DNA from: Ascidiaceihabitans sp029251465
Lineage (GTDB): Bacteria; Pseudomonadota; Alphaproteobacteria; Rhodobacterales; Rhodobacteraceae
Length of the DNA stretch: 64,000 bases
Assembly: GCF_042932805.1 (NCBI RefSeq)
Contig: NZ_CP170633.1
Coordinates: 2,046,001 to 2,110,000, forward strand
Direction of reading: 5' to 3'
The translations under genes and the position numbers were made by a program. Numbering within the stretch: the stretch's first letter is position 1; every line of letters begins with the position of its first letter. Below the pieces are notes generated by a model, which ran no database searches, had not been told where the DNA came from, and saw nothing but the letters and a program-made list of their open reading frames with translations. Of this stretch, positions 43,014 to 51,788 are shown in pieces.

Positions 43014-44200
43014 CCCGTTTCACCATTGCCAGTTTTAACGTCAAAAACCTGATCGGCGCGGATCAGGAATACTATAAGTTCCAAAAATACACCCCCGAAG
43101 AATACGCGTGGAAAGCGGATTGGCTGTCAGAACAAGTCCAAACCATGGACGCCGATATTGTCGGTTTCCAAGAGGTCTTTGAGGAAAGCGCGTTGCGCGA
43201 TGTCATTGCCGAGGCTGACGCCGAGGGCATCGCCAGCAACGCAGAACACATTCCCGGCACCCACAAACGTTACCGCAAAAAGGCGATTTTTCGTAAACTT
43301 GCGTACAAACCCTACACCGATGCGGCCATCGCCTTTGCACCGAATTTGAACGACGGCGAAGCAGGATCACGTCGCCCGGGTCTTGCGGTTTTGTCGCGTT
43401 TCGGGTTTGTCGGCGCGCCCGAAATCATTCAGGATTTGCACGACGATCCGGTTGAATGGACGGGGGATGCGCAACAAGGCAGTTATGTTTTGCGCCGCCT
43501 GTCGCGCCCGATCCTGAAGGTGCGCGTGCCTGTTGGCAAAACCATTGTCACGGTTTTCAACTGCCACCTGAAATCTAAACTCGGTGAATTCGACCTGCCA
43601 GAGGGCGCAGATTTTCCGCCCGAGGCGGACCTCACCAACTACGACGCCGTGGGCCGCGCGATGGGGGCAATGCGCGCAGCTATGCGCCGCATGGCCGAGG
43701 CCTGCGTGCTGCGCCGCCTGATCGTGGCCGAATTAAAGGCCGGCAACCCCGTGATGGTTTTGGGCGATTTCAACGACGGCGAACACGCGGTCAGCTCTGA
43801 AATCATCACCGGCGAGGTCCCGTTCAAGAACTATTCCTGGATGTTGCGTCACGATGCCAAAGCGTCCAACGACCGTTATTCCAAAGAAATGAACGTGCAG
43901 ATCACCGAAGACATCGAATCCGTGCGCCTGCATTCCGCAGAGAAACAATTCGTGCGTAAATCGGCCCGCGACATGGTGTTTACCTCGGCCTTTGGCGGCA
44001 CCTTCGAAAGCATCGATCAGATTTACATGTCGCGCCATTTCATGCCTGATCACGCAAATTCGATCGGCGAAATGGAGTATTTCAGCGTGCTGAACGACCA
44101 CCTTACCGACGGCAGCCACCCCGAAGCGCCCTACAACAAACTGGCCTCGGATCACGGCCAAATCATAGCCCACATGCGCCTGAAGGATGCCAAACGATGA
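43010..44200 (+). CDS. endonuclease/exonuclease/phosphatase-family protein
   Basis: A 396-residue metal-dependent EEP-fold enzyme: ASFNVKNL at residues 5-12, the metal Glu in GFQEVFEE, LGDFNDGEH in the middle and the catalytic end SDHGQII. No signal peptide, so cytosolic. Members cut DNA, lipids or phosphoesters; the sequence does not decide. It is joined to pcaD by a four-base overlap. Confidence 0.82.
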   Translation: MTRFTIASFNVKNLIGADQEYYKFQKYTPEEYAWKADWLSEQVQTMDADIVGFQEVFEESALRDVIAEADAEGIASNAEHIPGTHKRYRKKAIFRKLAYKPYTDAAIAFAPNLNDGEAGSRRPGLAVLSRFGFVGAPEIIQDLHDDPVEWTGDAQQGSYVLRRLSRPILKVRVPVGKTIVTVFNCHLKSKLGEFDLPEGADFPPEADLTNYDAVGRAMGAMRAAMRRMAEACVLRRLIVAELKAGNPVMVLGDFNDGEHAVSSEIITGEVPFKNYSWMLRHDAKASNDRYSKEMNVQITEDIESVRLHSAEKQFVRKSARDMVFTSAFGGTFESIDQIYMSRHFMPDHANSIGEMEYFSVLNDHLTDGSHPEAPYNKLASDHGQIIAHMRLKDAKR

Positions 44201-44988
44201 TGAACATGGCCGACGTGGGCGATGTCCGCCTGCACTACCGCATTGACGGGCCCGAGGACGGCGCGCCGGTTGTTTTTGCCAACTCGCTTGGCACCGATAT
44301 GCGGTTGTGGGATCCGGTTTTACCGTTACTGCCCAAAGGCTTGCGCATCTTGCGCTACGACAAACGCGGCCATGGCCTGTCGTCTTGTCCGCCTGCGCCC
44401 TACAAAATGGGTACGCTGGTCTCTGACGCTGAAACGCTGATGGACAGGTTCGGGTTCAAGGACGCGCTGTTTGTGGGCCTTTCGATTGGCGGCATGATCG
44501 CCCAAGGGCTGGCGGTCAAACGCATGGACTTGATCCGCGCCATGGTCCTGTCGAATACGGCTGCCAAAATCGGCAATCCGGCGTTGTGGAATGACCGCAT
44601 CGCAGGCGTAAAATCCGGCGGCATCGAGAGCCTCGCAGACGCTGTGATGGAACGTTGGTTTTCCAAAGGCTACATGACCAATCCTGATCTGGAACTGTGG
44701 CGCAACCTGTTGGTCCAGCAAAGCAATGAGGGTTACATCGGCTGTTCGTCCGCCATTTCTGGCACGGATTTTTACACGCCAACCTCGGGTCTACGTATTC
44801 CGACGCTGGGCATTGCCGGATCAGATGATGGCGCGACGCCACCTGATCTGGTGCGCGAAACCACCGATCTGATCCCCGGCAGCCAGTTCCACCTGATGCG
44901 CAAGGCCGGCCATTTGCCTTGCGTCGAAAAACCCGAAGAATACGCACAAACCTTGACCGATTTCATGCACGCCACAGGGCATATCTAA
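44197..44988 (+). CDS. pcaD: 3-oxoadipate enol-lactonase-like hydrolase
   Basis: A 263-residue alpha/beta-hydrolase with the PcaD pattern: NSLGTDMRLWDP (oxyanion), YDKRGHGLS, nucleophile Ser in GLSIGG near residue 92, and catalytic His in KAGHLPCVEKPEE. PcaD opens 3-oxoadipate enol-lactone in protocatechuate breakdown. The PcaB-like gene follows after one base, which supports the role. pcaC, pcaG and pcaH are absent from the window. Confidence 0.85.
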   Translation: MMNMADVGDVRLHYRIDGPEDGAPVVFANSLGTDMRLWDPVLPLLPKGLRILRYDKRGHGLSSCPPAPYKMGTLVSDAETLMDRFGFKDALFVGLSIGGMIAQGLAVKRMDLIRAMVLSNTAAKIGNPALWNDRIAGVKSGGIESLADAVMERWFSKGYMTNPDLELWRNLLVQQSNEGYIGCSSAISGTDFYTPTSGLRIPTLGIAGSDDGATPPDLVRETTDLIPGSQFHLMRKAGHLPCVEKPEEYAQTLTDFMHATGHI

Positions 44989-44989
44989 G

Positions 44990-46312
44990 ATGGCCGCGTC
45001 GGTCTTTGACAGCACGCTGTACGCGCGGCTTTTCCCGTCAGGTGACGTTGGTCGATTGTTCACCGACAGCGCCGAAGTGCGCGCGATGTTGTTGGTCGAA
45101 GGGGCCTTGGCCAAGGCGCAAGGCAGCCTTGGCGTCATCCCGCAGGACAGCGGCGACGCGATACACCGCGCCAGTCTCGAGGTGCAGTTGGACCCCGGCG
45201 CATTGGCCGCCGCGACCGGCACAAATGGCGTGTCGGTCCCCGGTTTGGTGGCGCTGTTTCGCAGCGAAATGCAGGCCCCCGAACACAGCGCTTACGTGCA
45301 TTGGGGGGCCACCAGCCAAGACATCATCGACACCGGATTGATGCTGCGATTGCGCCAGGCGTTAACCTTGATCGAGGCCGATTTGAAAGCCGTTCTGGCC
45401 GCACTGGCGGATCACGCCAAAACGCATGCGGACACCCCGATGCCTGCGCGCACCTACGGCCAACACGCGACGCCAACCAGTTGGGGCGCGGTGTGTGCTG
45501 CGTGGGGGGCAAAGTTGCTGGATGCGTTGGGCGAACTTGACGCCCTGCGCGAGGCATCGATTTGGGTGTCGCTCAGTGGGGCTGCGGGCACATCATCGGC
45601 CTTGGGCGAGCACGCTGATGAAACACGCGCCGCATTGGCCAAGGCCTTAGGTTTAAACGATCCTCAACGCAGCTGGCACACGGATCGCACGCCGATTTTG
45701 CGCATCACAGATTGGCTGATGCGTGTCCAATCCAGCCTTGGTGCGATGGGGCAAAGCCTGATCGGACTGTCCATGAGTGGCATCGAAGAAATTCAACTGT
45801 CCGGGGCTGGCGCGTCCTCGACAATGCCGCAAAAACAGAACCCTGTTGGCCCGTCGGCACTGGTTGCCTTGTCGCATCAAGCCACCGGTTTGCGTGCCAG
45901 TTTACAGGCCGCAGCCCAACATCAGCACCAGCGGGACGGGACCGCGTGGTTTACCGAATGGATGGTTTTACCACAAATTGTGCTCTGTGCTGCATCAGCG
46001 CTAAATCACGCGAAATCCTTGTGTGAAAACATGTCACCTGCCGCGCCCAAAATGGCGCAGAACCTCGCAGGGTTAGGGTTGATCCACGCCGAAGCGCTTA
46101 GCTTTGCCTTGGCCGAAACCATGCCCCGCCCAGACGCGCAGGCCGCAACCAAATCGCTGTGCAAGCAGGCCCAAGACAGCGGCATGACCTTGGGTGAACT
46201 GGCATTGCAGGCCTATCCGGATTTACCTAAGTCAGTGTTCAATGTGGCCGAACAAATGGGCCAAGCCCCGAATATCGCCCGTGCTTTTGCGGCCCAAGTG
46301 AGCAAGATCTAA
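44990..46312 (+). CDS. pcaB: 3-carboxy-cis,cis-muconate cycloisomerase-like protein
   Basis: A 440-residue fumarase/aspartase-superfamily protein with the signature SSTMPQKQNP near residues 280-289 and the YVHWGATSQDIIDTG block of CMLE near 103-117. It lactonises 3-carboxymuconate in the protocatechuate branch of the beta-ketoadipate pathway. It starts one base after the pcaD stop. Relation to adenylosuccinate lyase is possible, but the TSQDIIDTG pattern favours PcaB. Confidence 0.88.
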   Translation: MAASVFDSTLYARLFPSGDVGRLFTDSAEVRAMLLVEGALAKAQGSLGVIPQDSGDAIHRASLEVQLDPGALAAATGTNGVSVPGLVALFRSEMQAPEHSAYVHWGATSQDIIDTGLMLRLRQALTLIEADLKAVLAALADHAKTHADTPMPARTYGQHATPTSWGAVCAAWGAKLLDALGELDALREASIWVSLSGAAGTSSALGEHADETRAALAKALGLNDPQRSWHTDRTPILRITDWLMRVQSSLGAMGQSLIGLSMSGIEEIQLSGAGASSTMPQKQNPVGPSALVALSHQATGLRASLQAAAQHQHQRDGTAWFTEWMVLPQIVLCAASALNHAKSLCENMSPAAPKMAQNLAGLGLIHAEALSFALAETMPRPDAQAATKSLCKQAQDSGMTLGELALQAYPDLPKSVFNVAEQMGQAPNIARAFAAQVSKI

Positions 46313-46315
46313 ACC

Positions 46316-47518
46316 ATGCGCCTGCCCGTTCTGTTTATCATGATCACTGTCATGCTTGATGCCATGGGGATCGGTCTGATCATGCCCGTGATGCCCGATT
46401 TGCTGAGCGAAGTCCAAGGCGGCACGCTGGGCAAAGCGGCGATCTGGGGCGGTATTCTGTCGACCTCATTCGCCTTGATGCAGTTCATCTTTGGGCCAAT
46501 TCTGGGTGGTTTGTCCGACCGGTTTGGGCGCCGCCCTGTTTTGCTGATTTCACTGGTTGTCATGTCGCTTGATTATCTGGTGATGGCGATTGCGGGATCG
46601 ATCTGGTGGCTGCTGATCGGGCGCATTGTTGGCGGCATCACGGCTGCAACACATTCCACCGCAAACGCCTATATCGCTGACATTTCCAAACCCGAAGACA
46701 AGGCCGCAAACTTTGGCCTATTGGGGGCTGCATTCGGCATCGGGTTCATCCTAGGCCCGTTGATTGGCGGATTGCTGGCCGAATACGGCACCCGCGCACC
46801 GTTTTATGCCGCAGCCGTGCTGGCCGCACTAAACGCCCTGTTTGGCTGGTTTATCCTGAGCGAAACCGTCACCGACAAAATCCGTCGCCCGTTTTCATTG
46901 ACCCGCTCAAACCCGATTGGCGCGCTCAAAGTGCTGGGGAAATTGCCCAACATCGCCAATTTGCTGGTGGTCTATTTCCTGTACCAAGTCGCCTTTACCG
47001 TCTACCCCGCCGTCTGGTCGTATTTCGGCAAGGAACGGTTTGACTGGGACCCTGCCACCATCGGCCTGTCGCTGGGCCTGTTCGGGGTCACAATCGCGTT
47101 GGTCCAAGGCCTGTTGATCCGCCCCTTCATCCGAGTGTTGGGCGAACGCGGCACAGTGATCTACGGCTTTGGCTTTGATTTAATGGCGTTTTTGGCGTTG
47201 GCCTTTGTGACATCCGGCACTTTGGCGTTGATCCTGACACCCTTGGCGGCCCTTGCGGGGGTTGTGACGCCAGCCTTGCAAGGCATCATGTCAAAGGCTG
47301 TGGACGACAATCAACAGGGCGAATTGCAAGGTGCGCTGACGTCGGTTTCTGCCCTTGCGATGATCATGGCCCCGATGACGATGACCTACACATTTGCCGT
47401 GTTTACGTCTGAAACCGCGCCGATCTACATGCCGGGGGCACCGTTCTTGTTGTCGGTTGGGCTGATCGCGATTGCGCTGTTTGTATTTGCACGCTCTGGC
47501 CGCGCCAAAGTGACGTAA
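46316..47518 (+). CDS. MFS efflux protein, TetA-like
   Basis: A 400-residue twelve-helix major facilitator with motif A GGLSDRFGRRPVLL near residues 64-77 and the N-terminal LDAMGIGLIMPVMPDLL characteristic of the tetracycline-exporter (DHA1) branch. It begins three bases after pcaB and closes the operon. Drug specificity cannot be inferred; in this context it could equally move an aromatic compound. Confidence 0.85.
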   Translation: MRLPVLFIMITVMLDAMGIGLIMPVMPDLLSEVQGGTLGKAAIWGGILSTSFALMQFIFGPILGGLSDRFGRRPVLLISLVVMSLDYLVMAIAGSIWWLLIGRIVGGITAATHSTANAYIADISKPEDKAANFGLLGAAFGIGFILGPLIGGLLAEYGTRAPFYAAAVLAALNALFGWFILSETVTDKIRRPFSLTRSNPIGALKVLGKLPNIANLLVVYFLYQVAFTVYPAVWSYFGKERFDWDPATIGLSLGLFGVTIALVQGLLIRPFIRVLGERGTVIYGFGFDLMAFLALAFVTSGTLALILTPLAALAGVVTPALQGIMSKAVDDNQQGELQGALTSVSALAMIMAPMTMTYTFAVFTSETAPIYMPGAPFLLSVGLIAIALFVFARSGRAKVT

Positions 47519-47622
47519 CAAAAAGCCGAAACGAGCAGTTTTTTGTCGCATTTTGCCTTGCCCTTAAGAACGCGTGCGGCCAGCCTTGGGGCAACGCTGC
47601 TCTTTAGGACACAGGATTCCTC

Positions 47623-48714
47623 ATGCAAACCATCAAAGCCGCCGTCTGCCATGCCTTTGGCGAAGATCTGAAAATCGAAGACATCCAAATTCGCGCGCCA
47701 GAGATGGGCGAAGTCGAAGTGACGCTGGACGCGGTTGCGATCTGCCACTCTGACATTTCGTTTGCGGGTGGTGCCTGGGGCGGCAGCCTGCCGGCGGTCT
47801 ACGGGCACGAAGCCGCAGGGCTTGTGTCCGATGTCGGCGCAGGCGTGACCGGATTGGCCGTTGGCGACAGCGTGGTTGTCACGCTGATCCGCGCCTGCGG
47901 AACCTGCCCCAGCTGCGCAGGCGGCACACCTACCAACTGCGAAACGCCTTATGACGGCGATCACGGCCCGATCAAAACCGCTGACGGTGGCAAGCTGCAC
48001 CAAGCGATGGCGACAGGTGGATTTGCGGAAAAAGTCGTTGTAGATCAACGCCAATTGGTGAAAATTTCCCCTGACATTCCCAAAGACGTCGCCAGCCTGA
48101 TCGCTTGTGGTGTGATCACCGGCGTCGGCGCGGTTGTGAATTCAGCCGGGCTGCGCGCTGGTCAGGACGTCGTGGTGATTGGCGCAGGTGGCGTCGGTCT
48201 GAACGCGATCCAAGGCGCGCGCATCGCGGGTGCGCGGCGCATCATTGCCGTCGACATGTCTGAGGAAAAACTGGAGATCGCCAAGGAATTTGGTGCAACC
48301 CACGGCGTTTTGGGCACGTCGGAAAAGCCATGGCGCGCGTCCTACAAAGCCCTTGGCGGACGTGGCGCTGACGCCGTGATTGTCACCGTTGGTGCCATCC
48401 CTGCGTATGAACAGGCCCCTAAATATCTAGGGCGTGGCGGCAAGGTTATCATGGTCGGGATGCCGCATTCTGGTGCCATGGCCGAATTCGAACCGGTGAT
48501 GCTAGCGGCGGTTGGTCAGGGCATGATCGGATCAAAAATGGGCGATGTCGTGATCCAGCGTGACATTCCGTGGATGGTCGATTTGTACACCCAAGGGCGG
48601 TTGAAGTTGGATGAGCTGATTTCTGGTCGTTGGTCGCTCGAGCAGATAAACGAGGCGATTGCAGATACCAAAACCGGTGCAGCGCGGCGCAATGTGATCG
48701 TGTTCAATCGCTAA
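47623..48714 (+). CDS. zinc-dependent alcohol dehydrogenase
   Basis: A 363-residue medium-chain dehydrogenase: catalytic-zinc Cys in AICHSDI and His-Glu in YGHEAAG (residues about 40-66), structural-zinc cysteines in ACGTCPSCAGGTPTNC, and the NAD-binding GAGGVGLNAIQGARIAGA near residues 185-202 with an acidic residue (VDMS) after the second strand, favouring NAD. Related to the formaldehyde/aryl-alcohol dehydrogenase branch. It is monocistronic. Confidence 0.88.
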   Translation: MQTIKAAVCHAFGEDLKIEDIQIRAPEMGEVEVTLDAVAICHSDISFAGGAWGGSLPAVYGHEAAGLVSDVGAGVTGLAVGDSVVVTLIRACGTCPSCAGGTPTNCETPYDGDHGPIKTADGGKLHQAMATGGFAEKVVVDQRQLVKISPDIPKDVASLIACGVITGVGAVVNSAGLRAGQDVVVIGAGGVGLNAIQGARIAGARRIIAVDMSEEKLEIAKEFGATHGVLGTSEKPWRASYKALGGRGADAVIVTVGAIPAYEQAPKYLGRGGKVIMVGMPHSGAMAEFEPVMLAAVGQGMIGSKMGDVVIQRDIPWMVDLYTQGRLKLDELISGRWSLEQINEAIADTKTGAARRNVIVFNR

Positions 48715-48720
48715 TTCGGA

Positions 48721-48772
48721 TGGGGGCTTTGCCCCCAAACCCCCAGAGTATTTTTGATCAAAACAAAGGCTG
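48721..48772. repeat. GGGGGC-TTT-GCCCCC intergenic repeat of the Roseobacter type
   Basis: A perfect 7-bp stem (TGGGGGC / GCCCCCA, 48721-48737) is followed by AACCCCCAGAGTATTTTTGA. Elements of this form, a G/C hairpin then CCCC and AGTATTTTTG, recur between genes in many Rhodobacteraceae. It lies between the alcohol dehydrogenase and the dehydratase genes, where it could also act as a weak terminator. Confidence 0.5.
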
Positions 48773-48776
48773 AGAC

Positions 48777-50012
48777 ATGAAGCTGCAAGACCTTGATGTG
48801 ATTGTAACGGCCCCACCAGCGCCGGGTTGGGGCGGGCGGTATTGGATTTTGGTCAAGGTCACGACGGACACCGGCATTGTGGGTTGGGGCGAATGCTATG
48901 CATCCTCAATCGGGCCGGAACCGATGCGCGCGGTGATCCATGACGTGTTTGACCGCCATATGGCTGGCGAAAATCCCGAGAACATCGAGCTGATGTTCCG
49001 GCGCGCTTATTCCGCCGGTTTTACTCAGCGCCCTGATCTGACTGTTATGGGTGCGTTTTCCGGGCTTGAGATCGCTTGTTGGGATATCTTGGGCAAGGAT
49101 CGCGGCCGTCCCGTTCATGCGTTGATCGGCGGGCGTATGAATGATCGCATTCGCGCCTATACCTATCTGTATCCTCTGCCCCATCACGATGTCGCTACGT
49201 TCTGGTCCTCACCCGAAATGGCGGCGGAATCGGCGGCGGATTGTGTGGCGCGCGGGTACACGGCCGTGAAATTCGACCCTGCGGGCCCTTACACCCTGCG
49301 TGGTGGTCACATGCCGGCGATGCAGGACATTTCGCAGTCCGTCGCCTTTTGCAAAGCCATTCGCGAGGCCGTTGGCGACAAGGCTGATCTGCTGTTTGGC
49401 ACCCATGGGCAGTTTACGACCGCCGGTGCCATCCGGCTTGGCCAAGCGATCGAACCCTATAGCCCGCTGTGGTACGAGGAACCCGTTCCGCCTGACAGCG
49501 TCGCGGAAATGGCCAAAGTCGCGAGTGCCGTGCGCATCCCGATTGCCACGGGCGAACGCCTGACCACCAAGGCGGAATTCGCGCCTGTGTTGCGATCCGG
49601 GGCTGCAACGATTTTGCAACCTGCCTTGGGCCGTGCAGGTGGTATTTGGGAAATGAAAAAGGTCGCCGCCATGGCCGAGGCTTACAATGCGCAAATGGCA
49701 CCGCACCTGTATGCTGGCCCAGTGGAATGGGCGGCGAACATCCAGTTGGCCGCGTCGATCCCGAACATTTTGATGTGCGAATGCATCGAGACACCATTCC
49801 ACGATCAGCTGATCAAAGGTTCGATCCGCGTCGAGGACGGGTTCATCGTGCCCGGCGACGCCGCTGGTTTGGGCATTGAAGTGGACGAGGCATTGGCCCG
49901 CGCGCATCCCTACACCGACACCGGATTGCATTTGGAAATGCAAGAAGCGCCCTGTGACTACGTCAACGCCAACAGTTTTGGCGGCGGTGCACCGGCTAAA
50001 GCTGTCGACTGA
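48777..50012 (+). CDS. enolase-superfamily (mandelate racemase / sugar-acid dehydratase) enzyme
   Basis: A 411-residue enolase-superfamily protein: N-terminal capping domain (residues 1-130), then a barrel with AVKFDPAGPYT near residue 164, GTHGQFTTAGAIRLG near 206-220, WYEEPVPPD (metal Glu) near 232-240, GERLTTKAEF near 260, and the catalytic His in APHLYAGPVEW near 308. The pattern fits gluconate/galactonate-type dehydratases. Its last 17 bases overlap the convergent dipeptidase gene. Confidence 0.88.
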   Translation: MKLQDLDVIVTAPPAPGWGGRYWILVKVTTDTGIVGWGECYASSIGPEPMRAVIHDVFDRHMAGENPENIELMFRRAYSAGFTQRPDLTVMGAFSGLEIACWDILGKDRGRPVHALIGGRMNDRIRAYTYLYPLPHHDVATFWSSPEMAAESAADCVARGYTAVKFDPAGPYTLRGGHMPAMQDISQSVAFCKAIREAVGDKADLLFGTHGQFTTAGAIRLGQAIEPYSPLWYEEPVPPDSVAEMAKVASAVRIPIATGERLTTKAEFAPVLRSGAATILQPALGRAGGIWEMKKVAAMAEAYNAQMAPHLYAGPVEWAANIQLAASIPNILMCECIETPFHDQLIKGSIRVEDGFIVPGDAAGLGIEVDEALARAHPYTDTGLHLEMQEAPCDYVNANSFGGGAPAKAVD

Positions 50013-51024
50013 GAAAGCTAAGCCAGTTTTCGTGGGCGATCTTGGCAATCCGCGTGTCGCTGTAGCCGTGATCGGCCATGGCGTCACACAGTTTGGGCAA
50101 GTCAGCGGCGCTGTTGATCCCTGCGGGCATCGGTGCGCCGTCGAAATCTGATCCGAGGCCGACGTGGTCCTCGCCCGCTTGATCAATCATGTGATCCAGT
50201 TGCGTGAGGCAATCTGCGATAGTGGCCTTGCCGGTTTTCCACCCCTGATCGCTTAGGAAGATCGTCCCGAAATTCAGACCCACCATGCCGTTCGTTTCGC
50301 GCACCGCATTCAATTGCGCATCGGTCAAATTGCGGGTCGCATTGCACCGGGCAACAGCGTTGGAATGTGTGGCCACCAGCGGCAAACCCGCCTCTGCAAC
50401 ATCCCAGAATCCGGCCATCGTCAGGTGGCTGGTATCGACCATCACGCCCAGTTTTTTGCACCGCGCGACCAAGGTTTTGCCAAGCGGCGTGAGCCCCGCG
50501 CCAGTATCGCCGTCGCGCCCGTGCTGAAACGGAACCCCTTGGGCAAAGATCGTTGGCCGCGACCAAACCAACCCAAGCGAGCGCAACCCCATTGCGTAGA
50601 GCGCATCTAGCGCCAGCAAATCGGGATCGATGCAATCGGCCCCTTCGAGATGCAGAATGCAGGCCAGTTCCGGCCCGACAAAGCTGCGCGCGAGGGTCTG
50701 GGCATCGGTGCAAATGCGAATGTGTCCCGCGTTTTGAAGGCGCTGCGCCAACCCTGCTTGGGCAATGGCCGAGCACAGCGCGCCACCACCGTCGATCGCA
50801 GGGGGCAACGGCATATCCAAATCACCGGTTTCGAATTTCGTGAAATCAAATGCTTGTCGTTTGGTCGGGGAAAACAGCGCAAAGAAACCGCCCGCCAACC
50901 CACCGCTGCGCGCATCCGGCACGTTCACATGGCCAATGGGCTTGGCGAAATCAGCAACGGGGTCGGTGCTGCCGCACCACAGCCGGCTGAGCGCGTCGTT
51001 GTGTCCGTCAAAAACCAGCGTCAT
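49996..51024 (-). CDS. membrane dipeptidase-like M19 metallopeptidase
   Basis: A 342-residue protein of the renal-dipeptidase family: DGHNDAL at residues 6-12 (first zinc ligands), LHLEGADC (bridging Glu), VDTSHLTMAGFWDVAE and VATHSNAV (His ligands), and GSDFDG near the end. No signal peptide, so probably cytosolic. It starts one base after the end of the PPOX-family gene upstream, so the two are probably co-transcribed. Confidence 0.9.
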   Translation of the reverse strand: MTLVFDGHNDALSRLWCGSTDPVADFAKPIGHVNVPDARSGGLAGGFFALFSPTKRQAFDFTKFETGDLDMPLPPAIDGGGALCSAIAQAGLAQRLQNAGHIRICTDAQTLARSFVGPELACILHLEGADCIDPDLLALDALYAMGLRSLGLVWSRPTIFAQGVPFQHGRDGDTGAGLTPLGKTLVARCKKLGVMVDTSHLTMAGFWDVAEAGLPLVATHSNAVARCNATRNLTDAQLNAVRETNGMVGLNFGTIFLSDQGWKTGKATIADCLTQLDHMIDQAGEDHVGLGSDFDGAPMPAGINSAADLPKLCDAMADHGYSDTRIAKIAHENWLSFLSRQL

Positions 51025-51025
51025 G

Positions 51026-51640
51026 TCAGGCTCCTTTTAGGGCGGCGTTTTCGGCCTCTAGTTCGGCGATGCGGGTTTCCAGCCGCGACATTTCGGGCGC
51101 GACCAGCTGCGCGATTTCACCTGCATCAAAGCGTGGCGTGATGAATTGCGGGCAGTTCCAATCGAATGTTTCGATCTGGATCGTGACCACGCGTTCCACA
51201 CGACCCTGCCCTTGGGTCGCCAACTGTGCGACCAAATCAGGCGCGTCGGCAGCGTCTTGGAAGGTCGCATAGCCTTGCAGTTTCAGGCGGGCTTTGCGGG
51301 TGTAATCCATCGCGAACAACGACACGCGGTTGTCATTCAGCAGGTTGCCTTTGGAAATATACTGACGGTTGCCGCGGTAATCCGCAAAGCCCAGCGATTG
51401 GCTATCCAACACCTTGAGGAAGCCCGCAGGCCCGCCGCGATGCTGCACGTAGGGCCAGCCGGTTTCAGACACCGACGCCATGTAAATCGAGGTGCGAGAC
51501 CCGAGGAAATCAGCCTCGTCCGGCCCCAATTCCGAACGATCCATGCTGGCGTAGCGGCGCGCGTAACTTTCGCCCGTCCCGTCACGATCCTGCTGCGCGC
51601 GCACGGCGGGCGTAAACATCACATCGGCGTAGGTTTTCAT
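51026..51640 (-). CDS. pyridoxamine 5'-phosphate oxidase-family flavoprotein
   Basis: A 204-residue split-barrel FMN protein: FLGSRTSIYMASVSETGWPYVQHRGGPAGFLKVL at about residues 40-75 and DYRGNRQYISKGNLLNDNRVSLFAMDY near 85-112 are the FMN/phosphate-binding strands of the general stress FMN-reductase type. The C-terminus is a coiled coil (MSRLETRIAELEAENAALK). The ATG at 51640 is used; the longer frame adds 23 unrelated residues. First gene before the dipeptidase. Confidence 0.85.
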   Translation of the reverse strand: MKTYADVMFTPAVRAQQDRDGTGESYARRYASMDRSELGPDEADFLGSRTSIYMASVSETGWPYVQHRGGPAGFLKVLDSQSLGFADYRGNRQYISKGNLLNDNRVSLFAMDYTRKARLKLQGYATFQDAADAPDLVAQLATQGQGRVERVVTIQIETFDWNCPQFITPRFDAGEIAQLVAPEMSRLETRIAELEAENAALKGA

Positions 51641-51788
51641 GGGCCTGTCCTTTGGCGTATCAGGTTCCGGCAGTCTGCCCTGTGCGTTCGCGGCATGCAA
51701 CAAAACCAAGGCTGGTTTGCCCTTTCCCTCTGATCACACTTTAGGTATCTCGGACGTCACAAACGCCGCCTTTCAAAGGAACGAAACC

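Noticed and set aside
46316..47518. Considered as an acquired tetracycline resistance gene
   Set aside because: It is the last gene of a chromosomal operon with host-like composition and no mobile element; TetA-like resemblance alone does not show resistance.
49209..50186. A 325-codon minus-strand frame opposite the enolase-superfamily gene
   Set aside because: Shadow of a well-supported gene with all metal-binding motifs; the antisense product shows no recognisable feature.
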